From Methanospirillum hungatei (GTDB lineage: Archaea > Halobacteriota > Methanomicrobia > Methanomicrobiales > Methanospirillaceae): a DNA stretch of 64,000 bases. Location of the stretch: contig NZ_CP077107.1 in assembly GCF_019263745.1 (NCBI RefSeq), positions 3,329,137-3,393,136 on the forward strand. The letters run 5' to 3'. Below are positions 8,844-16,364 of the stretch, piece by piece. Within the stretch, counting starts at the first letter, position 1, and each line of letters opens with the position of its first letter. Made by a program: the position numbers and the translations under genes. The notes beneath the pieces were generated by a model, which had not been told where the DNA came from, did no database searches, and worked only from the letters and a program-made list of their open reading frames with translations.

Positions 8844-9458
8844 ATGTCAACACCATTCCGTTCACGGGATCCTACCAAGTATCACAAGTTCAGGAAGGTT
8901 GATGGCGCATCCTATTCTCAGGTAAATCAGTTTCTTCGAAAAAGAACTTTTATCACTGCCAGAGAATGGGCAATATCAAGATTGTGTGCCGATTTTCAGA
9001 CATCATCCGGTGCAGAGATGACGTACATCGGAAAAAACCTCCCCGAATTGGTTCCGTTTATGACCGGAACATACACCCCTCAGGCAGTAAATCAGGCACG
9101 AAGTTCTTTTAAAAAGAAAGTGAGTAAAGCAGGAGCAACATTCCTCTATGGGGCAATGTGCGGGTTTTATACTCCAGAAGAACTTGATGATTTATTGTTT
9201 GAAGTAAGTGAAGTAGCCCGGTTCCTCATGGAAATAGAGAGTACCTCTATTGAAGTGGACAATGAAATTGAAGTAGAAGACCGGGTAACTGAAGTAATGC
9301 GGCATGTCGCCCTGGCTTCATCACGTCTCCTCAAGATTCGTGAAGAACAGTTACGGGAAAAACAGGAAAAGCGAAAGAAAAAAGACGCAGATACTGATGA
9401 GCCAGTAGAAGAGCTCAGTACTCAGCCTGTGAAACCTCAAGAAGATGCATATGACTGA
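8844..9458 (+). CDS. Archaeal conserved protein (resembles DUF5806 family)
   Basis: 204 residues, soluble. The first 110 residues are a compact alpha/beta region with many aromatic and basic positions (KYHKFRKVDGASYSQVNQFLRKRT, then SRLCADFQTSSGAEMTYIG). Residues about 115-185 are helical, and the end is a charged, probably disordered tail (REKQEKRKKKDADTDEPVEE). I take the ATG at 8844 over the TTG directly before it. It overlaps the phosphohexomutase start by 8 bp, so the two are translationally coupled. I know this as an uncharacterised family shared by methanogens and haloarchaea; the family name is from memory and not certain. No function can be given. Confidence 0.75.
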   Translation: MSTPFRSRDPTKYHKFRKVDGASYSQVNQFLRKRTFITAREWAISRLCADFQTSSGAEMTYIGKNLPELVPFMTGTYTPQAVNQARSSFKKKVSKAGATFLYGAMCGFYTPEELDDLLFEVSEVARFLMEIESTSIEVDNEIEVEDRVTEVMRHVALASSRLLKIREEQLREKQEKRKKKDADTDEPVEELSTQPVKPQEDAYD

Positions 9459-10806
9459 AAAGAAAAAGCAGTTATTTGGGACGAATGGAGTCCGGGGAAT
9501 CGTTGGTGAACTCATAACTCCTGAACTTGTCATGAAGATTGGAATGGCTGTTGGAACCATGCGTCCTGGTACAATTGCCGTCGGAATGGACACACGGACT
9601 TCCGGACCTGCATTAATTAATGCAATGAAGGCAGGACTCATGGCAACCGGCTGTGATGTCATTGACTGTGGTATTCTCCCGACTCCGGCTCTTCAGTACA
9701 TTGTTATGAATCGGTATGATGCAGGAGTCGTCATTACTGCATCCCATAATCCCGGTGCTTATAATGGGGTTAAGGTTATAGAAAAAGACGGGACTGAAAT
9801 GGATGATGATGGTTCCATAGAGATAGAAGAACGTGTTTTTTCCTATAATTTTGATCTAAAGGAATGGAAAGATGTTGGAGTAGTAATTCCTGAAGGGGAT
9901 CTTGTTCAGAAATATGTAAAAGGAGTTGTAAGTAAGGTTCCAACAAATATTGGTGAAGGCATGAAGGTCGTCATAGACCCGGGATGTGGTGCAGCATACC
10001 GGACAACGGCTGAGATATTGCAATCTATTGGTTGTCAGGTCTTTACCTTAAATGCGTACCCTGATGGAAATTTCCCGGCCCGGGATCCTGAACCATCCAT
10101 TGAAGGACTGGCTCCGCTTGCTGATATGGTTGTTGGAACCGGAGCAGCATTTGGTGTTGCCCACGACGGTGATGCGGATCGTGCTGTCTTTATAGATGAT
10201 AAAGGGCGTTTTGTCGAAGAAAATAAAGAATTTGCACTTATTGCAGAATACATGTGCTCTCAAAGGAAAGGAATTCTGGTTACACCGGTGAGCACATCCA
10301 GATTAATAGAAACTGTGGTTTCCCCTTATGGATGCACCGTTGATTATACTGCGGTTGGTAGCATCTATGTCGCACGTCGGATGAGAGCACTTCTTGCCGA
10401 AGGTAAACCGGTTTCTTTTGGAGGTGAAGGAAATGGTGGTCTCATTTATCCTGATCATCAGTTCTGCCGGGATGGTGGGATGACTGCTGCGATGATGGTT
10501 ACTCTTCTTACCTCAAAAAAACAGCCTCTCTCCTCTCTCGTTGATGCACTCCCCCCTTCTATTATGCTTAAGCATAAATTTCATACCGGAAATGCAGAAA
10601 AAATTCTCGCTGCAGTGCAAAAAAAATTCTCAAGTGATTCCCTGAATCTGGTCGATGGGATCCGGATAGATAGAAAAGATGCCTGGGCTTTAATTCGACC
10701 TTCAGGCACTGAACCTCTGGTCCGGTTGTATGTGGAATCGCCTGAACAAGCCACAGCGAAGGCATTTGAGCAGGAGATATTATCCTGCATATCCTCTTTT
10801 ATTTAA
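9451..10806 (+). CDS. glmM: Phosphohexomutase (phosphoglucosamine / phosphomannomutase type)
   Basis: 451 residues of the alpha-D-phosphohexomutase superfamily, which moves phosphate between C1 and C6 of a hexose. The four domain signatures are present in order: the phosphoserine loop TASHNPGAYNG (Ser about 98), the metal loop HDGDADRAV, the sugar-binding loop GGEGNGG, and the phosphate-binding loop RPSGTEPLVRLY. In archaea such proteins act on glucosamine-phosphate, mannose-phosphate or glucose-phosphate, so the substrate is open; GlmM is a reasonable default. I chose ATG 9451 over 9445, two codons earlier. The start lies inside the end of the preceding gene. It may supply nucleotide sugars for surface glycans. 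Confidence 0.9.
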   Translation: MTEKKKQLFGTNGVRGIVGELITPELVMKIGMAVGTMRPGTIAVGMDTRTSGPALINAMKAGLMATGCDVIDCGILPTPALQYIVMNRYDAGVVITASHNPGAYNGVKVIEKDGTEMDDDGSIEIEERVFSYNFDLKEWKDVGVVIPEGDLVQKYVKGVVSKVPTNIGEGMKVVIDPGCGAAYRTTAEILQSIGCQVFTLNAYPDGNFPARDPEPSIEGLAPLADMVVGTGAAFGVAHDGDADRAVFIDDKGRFVEENKEFALIAEYMCSQRKGILVTPVSTSRLIETVVSPYGCTVDYTAVGSIYVARRMRALLAEGKPVSFGGEGNGGLIYPDHQFCRDGGMTAAMMVTLLTSKKQPLSSLVDALPPSIMLKHKFHTGNAEKILAAVQKKFSSDSLNLVDGIRIDRKDAWALIRPSGTEPLVRLYVESPEQATAKAFEQEILSCISSFI

Positions 10807-10937
10807 TCCATTTTTATAAATATTGTTTAATAAATTAACGCAAATTAATGCGGTATATTTAAATATTAAACTTTATGATGCTATATATTAGAAGAGGTAA
10901 AATAATCTAATAATTATTAAAATAGAATTATTTAGTA

Positions 10938-10958
10938 TGGCATATTTTGATGATGCCA
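10938..10958 (-). terminator. Possible cas1 transcript-end hairpin
   Basis: TGGCAT and ATGCCA form a 6-bp stem with a 9-nt loop, about 30 bp beyond the cas1 stop, followed in the direction of transcription by a very A/T-rich stretch containing ATTTTAAT. The 182-bp gap between the convergent phosphohexomutase and cas1 is otherwise featureless and A/T-rich. Confidence 0.3.
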
Positions 10959-10988
10959 CTCAAATGAAAAATAGAACCAAAAATCGAG

Positions 10989-11942
10989 TTAAAAATGAAT
11001 TTTCAGGGTAGGTGATCGGAGAATCGTAAATTGGGTTTCTCCCTGTAATGCCTGAAGAAGATTTTGAATCTGTGAATCTATCAGATTTTGTTCAATTGAT
11101 TCTGAAAAAAGAGTTATTAACTTTGTAATTATTTCCTCATGAAGGATACATCGATCCCGAGTGAGCTCAAACCCTTTGGATGGAAACTCGTCAGATGCGA
11201 GAAATTCAATGGCCGGCTTATCAATCATCCCTGGTTTCCAGCAATTCATAAGATCCTGGATGAGGGCCTGGTCTCCTCGATTTAAAAATCCCGAAGATGG
11301 ATTTAAATGCCCACCTATAACTGCCCGCATACATGCAGAGGATAACATTCCATACCCAAAAGAAAGGATTGCATTAACAGGATCACGATACGGGCGGATT
11401 GTTCTTCGTTTAAAGTTATATGTCGGACTAATTATTCTGCTAATGATCTCGTAATACATATCCCGAACCAGTTGATCAATCCGACGAAGTTCATCAATGA
11501 GCACCATATTTCCCAGTTCATTTAAATATCCCGATAAAATATCCAGTTCTCCCGAATAGAGAATGTCGGTGCCGAATTTTTCGGTATGTTCTTCGATGGC
11601 AAAAATTCTCGATTTCATTGATCCAAAAGCACATGTTAATGCATACGAATACGGTGCTGTCGTCTCCTGAAGATTCTGTATTTCTTTAAATGAAGTATAA
11701 TCATAGGGGGCAATATATCCTACCGGTTTACCGTCTGATTCACAAAATGAAATAAAAGTTCCCTCTTTCATGAGGGTTGAAATCGTTGAGGTCTGAATAG
11801 TATGCCCACCGATTAGCAGGAAATGAGATATATTACGAATAGGGATCTCAGTTACATTCCCTCTATGAGAAATTATGATCTCAGTACGGTTTGATTTTAT
11901 ATGGGCTCCATACCCTCCCACTACTTTCCAGTTTACATTCAT
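10989..11942 (-). CDS. Solo Cas1-like protein with altered catalytic residues
   Basis: 317 residues. The Cas1 fold is clear: an N-terminal beta region with the GGHTIQTSTISTLMKEG segment, and a helical domain with RPYRDPVNAILSFGYGML followed by GFLNRGDQALIQDLMNCWKP. In Cas1 integrases the metal ligands are a Glu in the EGxxAxxY segment, the His of GF(L/V)H and one or two acids in DLMxE. Here these positions read D156 (RIDQLVRDMYY), N221 (GFLN), D230 and N233 (DLMN). Most ligands are therefore changed while the surrounding motif is kept. There is no cas2, other cas gene or repeat array in the window. The ATG at 11942 has GAGTG just upstream. It starts 23 bp behind the VOC gene and is probably co-transcribed with it. 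Integrase activity is doubtful; a structural or nucleic-acid-binding role is possible. Confidence 0.85.
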   Translation of the reverse strand: MNVNWKVVGGYGAHIKSNRTEIIISHRGNVTEIPIRNISHFLLIGGHTIQTSTISTLMKEGTFISFCESDGKPVGYIAPYDYTSFKEIQNLQETTAPYSYALTCAFGSMKSRIFAIEEHTEKFGTDILYSGELDILSGYLNELGNMVLIDELRRIDQLVRDMYYEIISRIISPTYNFKRRTIRPYRDPVNAILSFGYGMLSSACMRAVIGGHLNPSSGFLNRGDQALIQDLMNCWKPGMIDKPAIEFLASDEFPSKGFELTRDRCILHEEIITKLITLFSESIEQNLIDSQIQNLLQALQGETQFTILRSPTLKIHF

Positions 11943-11965
11943 TGGCACTCAAAGGTTACGTTAAA

Positions 11966-12895
11966 TTATGACTCTGGGTAGTTCTCAATCCAATATCCGT
12001 CTGAATCCTGAAGATATGTAGATCCAGAATTTTCTATCAAATTTTCTGGGTTCATTCGAACATCTGTCTGGATAGAATGTTTCTCCCCTTTTATTGACAG
12101 ACCAGTTAATGCAAAATGGTCTAATCCATAACCACTAGCCTTGACAGGTGTTCCATCCGGACTGATCAGGCCATATAAAAGAATGAGTCTTCTTCCTGAT
12201 GAATCAGTAAGCCATATGAATCTTTTTCCTGGAATAGTAGTTTTTGAATCTGATGTAATCGAGAAACCAAGTGTTTTAGTATAATATTGTGCAGACTTTT
12301 CCGGATAAGTTGCATGAAGTGTGATAGAATCAATTGATGTGATGCAGGATCCATGAAAAGTATCTTCTGTTCCAGGTTTCAGTTCAATTACCCGTCCGTC
12401 TGGATCCTGAACATATATTGAGTGGATAAGATTGTCTTCGGTAAACAGGGTTCCATCATAATTTTGATCACCCCATTGAAATGTGGCTTCTGCTTGGGCA
12501 AGATCCCATGCAAGTATTTCTGCATTTACTGATGGTGAAAGAGTACATGAAAATCCAAATATTGTCTTACCATCGACTGATTTCGTCATTCCGGTTTCAG
12601 GATATCTTTTTTGAACCAATAAAATATTGTATTTACTTCCTGATGATGCAAGAAGGGCAATATCAGTATACTGATCATGTAAAGCTCGCGGCGAAATTCC
12701 CTTAATAATCCCTTTTAATAATCCTTGTCCACCTGAAACCGCTTTTCCTACGAATCGACCGCTCGCTGATAATGTTCCGAGGTTTACTGGACCGAAAACC
12801 TCCATCTGCAGTATATTCTGGTAAAAACGAATACTTTGCTCAAGGCTTGTTACCTGTAATGCAATATGGTCAAGTGATATCATATTATTATTCAT
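11966..12895 (-). CDS. Two-domain VOC (glyoxalase / extradiol dioxygenase-like) protein
   Basis: 309 residues with two vicinal-oxygen-chelate modules. The first runs from about 1 to 150 (ISLDHIALQVTSLEQSIRFYQNI and the closing VQDPDGRVIELKPG). The second runs from about 160 to 305 (ITLHATYPEKSAQYYTKTLGF, YGLDHFALTGL, LQDSDGYWIENYP). His and Glu at the ends of the first module fit metal binding; the second has a His in LDHFAL and a Glu in WIENY. Family members isomerise glyoxal adducts, cleave rings or bind drugs, and the substrate here cannot be told. It lies 65 bp after pgk and just before the Cas1-like gene on the same strand. Confidence 0.85.
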   Translation of the reverse strand: MNNNMISLDHIALQVTSLEQSIRFYQNILQMEVFGPVNLGTLSASGRFVGKAVSGGQGLLKGIIKGISPRALHDQYTDIALLASSGSKYNILLVQKRYPETGMTKSVDGKTIFGFSCTLSPSVNAEILAWDLAQAEATFQWGDQNYDGTLFTEDNLIHSIYVQDPDGRVIELKPGTEDTFHGSCITSIDSITLHATYPEKSAQYYTKTLGFSITSDSKTTIPGKRFIWLTDSSGRRLILLYGLISPDGTPVKASGYGLDHFALTGLSIKGEKHSIQTDVRMNPENLIENSGSTYLQDSDGYWIENYPES

Positions 12896-12960
12896 AGATT
12901 AGGTATTCTACTAAGGTGGTCAACAACAGAGAAAAATAAGTTTGCTTTTTTACTTGATAA

Positions 12961-14187
12961 TCAGGCAAACCTTTCAGAACTTTTTTCAAGAGCAGCAATG
13001 GCCGGAAGTTTTTTTCCGGTTAAAAATTCGATACAGGCACCACCACCTGTGGATATATGGGTAAATCTAGAATCATATCCCATTTTTTCAATGACCGCAG
13101 CTGTATGCCCACCCCCGACGACAGAAAATTCTGCTTCAGCAGCAGCTTTAATTATTTCATAGGTTCCGAATGAGTAATCAGATTCTTCAAATAATCCGGC
13201 AGGACCGTTCAGGACTACGGTACGGGATGAGCGGATGAGATCAAGACATGGGATCAATCCTTCAGAGCCGAGATCTAATATCGGGCAATCCGCGGGAATA
13301 TCCCGAACATGCATTTCAACACGAACGCCATCTTTCTTTATCGCTACATGTTCAGGAACAACGATCTTATCATTAAACTGTGATAAAATTGAACGTGCAA
13401 TTTCAATCTGTCCGGTATATCCTAATTGCTCAATGAGGTCCATTGATGGTTTTCCAATATCAAAATCTTTGGCAGCGAGGAAGATATTTGCAACCACGCC
13501 AACTGCAAGAACATAATCAGCGATACCATTTAAAAGGACATGACGGGCAACATCAATAGAATCGTCAACCTTCGTTCCCCCTAAGATAAATGTCACCGGA
13601 CGAGGAGCGCCTTGGAATACGCGTGATAGATTTTCAACTTCACGTTCCATTAAAAGGCCGGCAATTGCAGGGAGGACTTCAGGAAGACCGACAATTGTAG
13701 GCTGAGATCGGTGAGCGGTTCCGAATGCATCATTGATGAAGATATCTCCCATCCTGGCCAGATTTCTAATCAGCACCGTCTTTGCTGATTCCTCTCCGGA
13801 TAGTTTGAGGTTTTCTTCAGCATTAAACCGTACATTTTCCAGCATAATGACATCGCCGATGTTTGCCTTTTTTATGGATTCCTGTGCATATGATCCAAAG
13901 ATATCATCAATAAATCTGACCGGTTTTCCAAGTAATTCTGAAAGCCTCTGAGCATGGGCATACAGGGAGGTAAAATCCTTTTTTCCTGGTCTGCTTTGAT
14001 GGGTGATGATAACCGTTTTTGCTTTATCAAGTGCCTTTATGGTATAGAGATGTTCCCGAAAGCGCTTGTCATCAAGGATTACTCCTGCCTGAGGATCAAT
14101 AGGAGAATTAAAATCAACCCTCAGAAGGACCGTTTTTCCAGAAACATCAACATCCGATAATCCCTTAATTTTTGAATATATGCCCAT
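12961..14187 (-). CDS. pgk: Phosphoglycerate kinase
   Basis: Interconverts 3-phosphoglycerate and 1,3-bisphosphoglycerate with ATP; in a methanogen mainly in the gluconeogenic direction. Family marks are LLRVDFNSPID near the N-terminus (substrate-binding Arg/Asp/Asn), MLENVRFNAEE, VTFILGGTKVDDSI in the middle hinge, LNGPAGLFE and the C-terminal VVGGGHTAAVIE nucleotide-binding loop. Length is 408 residues from the preferred ATG at 14187, which has CGGAG eight bases upstream; the frame is open 12 codons further to 14223 but those residues are not family-like. It is followed by the VOC gene in the same direction. Confidence 0.96.
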   Translation of the reverse strand: MGIYSKIKGLSDVDVSGKTVLLRVDFNSPIDPQAGVILDDKRFREHLYTIKALDKAKTVIITHQSRPGKKDFTSLYAHAQRLSELLGKPVRFIDDIFGSYAQESIKKANIGDVIMLENVRFNAEENLKLSGEESAKTVLIRNLARMGDIFINDAFGTAHRSQPTIVGLPEVLPAIAGLLMEREVENLSRVFQGAPRPVTFILGGTKVDDSIDVARHVLLNGIADYVLAVGVVANIFLAAKDFDIGKPSMDLIEQLGYTGQIEIARSILSQFNDKIVVPEHVAIKKDGVRVEMHVRDIPADCPILDLGSEGLIPCLDLIRSSRTVVLNGPAGLFEESDYSFGTYEIIKAAAEAEFSVVGGGHTAAVIEKMGYDSRFTHISTGGGACIEFLTGKKLPAIAALEKSSERFA

Positions 14188-14339
14188 AGATATCTCCGGT
14201 TTAGTATCTCTCGGAAAAATCACAGCTTATTTTCAGCTGGAAGTACATAAAATCCTGTCATGATCTGATTTAATTAAATCGATTATTTTGTTTCAGTGTG
14301 TGTGATGAAACTGGAAAAAGAGATGAATAGATATTTACA

Positions 14340-15578
14340 TCAAACCTCCCAATTCAACACCCATTTCCACATTGGCATAATCTGAATCACCCCTTCAGAA
14401 ACCCGAACTGCTCCCTCCTGGCTCATAGTAATTACCATCCCCCAGTCAAGGCCATACTGCTTCATAGCTTCCTGCAAACCATCATATTCCCGCTCCCTGT
14501 TCATATCAGTTAATTCTGAGCAGACTTGATACAGAGCATTCACCTTGCCATTCTGGATGATAACAAAATCACATTCCTTAGCAGAAAAATGGTAATAGAC
14601 ATCAAAACCACGGCGTTTTAACTCTGTCAGTACCAGATTCTCAAGGAGTTTTTCATGATCCCCGGAAACCCTGAAGGCCACCTGATTTCTCATGCCGGAA
14701 TCGACCGCATAGATCTTTTTCCCGGTTCCATACTGTTTCTTCAGGGATGGATCATACCGGTGAACTTCAGTTATCAGATGGGTATCTGTCAGAATATGGA
14801 TGTAATCCCTGACTGTCATAGGACTTTTCATTCCGAGCAATGAGGCCAGGGATCTGTAATGGACTTCGGTTCCAATGTTTGTGAGAAGAAACCGTGCCAA
14901 TCTGATAAATCCGGCACCGTCCCTGATATTCCACCTGGCGATACAGTCCTGGTACAGGATCGTTTCATATATACTTCTGGTATGCTCGGCATCCCACATT
15001 CTTACGTATTCCGGAAATCCTCCTTCTTCCAGATAACGGTCCAGGTGCGACAGGATGGCAATCTGGTTTTCAGACTCCGTGCTTATCTCTATCGCATGCC
15101 AGGTGAGGTACTCGGCAAATGAAAATGGATAGAGCTCAATATTGGCCCAAATCTCCTGTGGTGATTTATCTGAATGAGATGTTATGGTGCCGTGTGAAAC
15201 AGTGCTGAAAATTTTATACCCAGCATTATGTAATTGTCTGATTGTCTCTCCGCATCCGGGCAGGTTCTGGATTTCATCAAGAAGGAGGATCTTGATTCCT
15301 GGTTTTCGTTTTTCCAGAAGAAGTAACCTGGTAGTCAAGTCTGATAATCCATGAAAGCGTATGTCGGCAAGGTTCAGATAATGATAGGCTTGAAAATGAG
15401 ATGCAATCTGCCGAAGCAGGGTTGTTTTTCCACATCTCCGGACACCGGAAATAGTGATCACCTGGTTATGGTAAAGGTATTTGGAGAGGTTGATGGACCG
15501 GGGTGTTCCGGGATCTTTCCGTGCAAATGATTTCACCTGATCCTGAATGATACGATCAAGCTGATGAATAGTAATCAT
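14340..15578 (-). CDS. AAA ATPase with DUF4143 (AAA_14 type)
   Basis: 412 residues. An AAA_14 ATPase domain occupies about 35-190, with Walker A (SGVRRCGKTTLLRQI) and Walker B (KILLLDEIQNLPG). A winged-helix-like middle follows (LASLLGMKSPMTVRDYIHIL). The C-terminal DUF4143 part resembles a nuclease-like fold (LENLVLTELKRRGFDVYYH, then KECDFVIIQNGKV, with D and E positions). These proteins are common and often variable in copy number in archaea; their role is not settled. The gene is separate from its neighbours (152 bp from the pgk start region, 786 bp of gene-free DNA on the other side) and may be an accessory insertion. Confidence 0.85.
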   Translation of the reverse strand: MITIHQLDRIIQDQVKSFARKDPGTPRSINLSKYLYHNQVITISGVRRCGKTTLLRQIASHFQAYHYLNLADIRFHGLSDLTTRLLLLEKRKPGIKILLLDEIQNLPGCGETIRQLHNAGYKIFSTVSHGTITSHSDKSPQEIWANIELYPFSFAEYLTWHAIEISTESENQIAILSHLDRYLEEGGFPEYVRMWDAEHTRSIYETILYQDCIARWNIRDGAGFIRLARFLLTNIGTEVHYRSLASLLGMKSPMTVRDYIHILTDTHLITEVHRYDPSLKKQYGTGKKIYAVDSGMRNQVAFRVSGDHEKLLENLVLTELKRRGFDVYYHFSAKECDFVIIQNGKVNALYQVCSELTDMNREREYDGLQEAMKQYGLDWGMVITMSQEGAVRVSEGVIQIMPMWKWVLNWEV

Positions 15579-16364
15579 ATGTATAATAGTGTTATTTATT
15601 TTTTGATAATTTGTATTTTAGTAAAATACGTTAAACGATATTTGTTTTTTGAATATAACTCAATCTTCGTGATGTTGATGTAAGTAAAAATGAGTTCATT
15701 ATCGAATTTTCGAGATTAGCATATAAATGGGCGTAGTTATCTCGTTTGATTGCCCTACTTCTCTATGGTTACAGAAATTAATAAGAATTGAGGTATCGTA
15801 TTTTGATTAATTGTAGGGCTATAATATCCGAGTGAATAAAATATGAATATATCTTAAATTTTTGAGATACTGGTGATGGCGAGCATTTGTGGGTTTTCTC
15901 ACAAGAAATCTAATCTTAAGTATTAAAAAAAATATTGTCTGGATGAATTCATTTAAGTTTAAAAATAAATAAGTAAATCCGATATTTATTAGTAATAGTG
16001 GAAAATTACCCGCCTATATCAAACATTGTTTTTTAAAATGCTGGGGTTTATATACAGCAAATCAAGTCATATTCATCTGGACAGAGAGCATCTCTCAAAT
16101 TTGCGGATTTGCTCTTTTTTTTAAGTAATGTCGATTTTATGGGAATATTAAGTAATTTTAACAAATTTTATGCGGTTTTTAATTCCTCCTTACACCTTCC
16201 TTATCTTATTTATTCGATATGGTCTGAAATTGTAGAGCATTTGGGTTTATCCTGGATTTTTCACATTTTAAAAGAGAATTAAGGGTTACACTACTGAATG
16301 TGAAATGATTTTCAGTTGTGATGAGCGAAGAGGAAAAATAGCATTAATCCGAAAAAAAAAGAAT
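15579..16364. other. 786-bp A/T-rich gene-free stretch
   Basis: No open reading frame with family-like content is seen on either strand. The only structured part is at 16047-16122, given separately as a possible short transcript. The rest may hold the promoter of the AAA gene (near 15580-15660) and the 3' end of the surface-protein transcript. Confidence 0.6.
16047..16122 (+). ncRNA. Possible short transcript: TATA box, hairpin and T-run
   Basis: GGGGTTTATATA ends with an exact archaeal TATA consensus (16047-16054). About 30 bp downstream AGAGCA (16085-16090) can pair with TGCTCT (16110-16115), running straight into eight or more T. A start near 16077 would give an RNA of only about 45 nt, so this may instead be chance or a remnant. 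Confidence 0.25.

Noticed and set aside
10989..11942. Casposon carrying Cas1 and PolB
   Set aside because: No terminal inverted repeats or target duplications are seen, the only polB is 51 kb away and looks like the cellular replicative enzyme, and the Cas1 active site is altered.
10807..11965. CRISPR array or other cas genes around the Cas1-like gene
   Set aside because: The flanking DNA has no regularly spaced direct repeats, and neighbours are a phosphohexomutase and a VOC protein.
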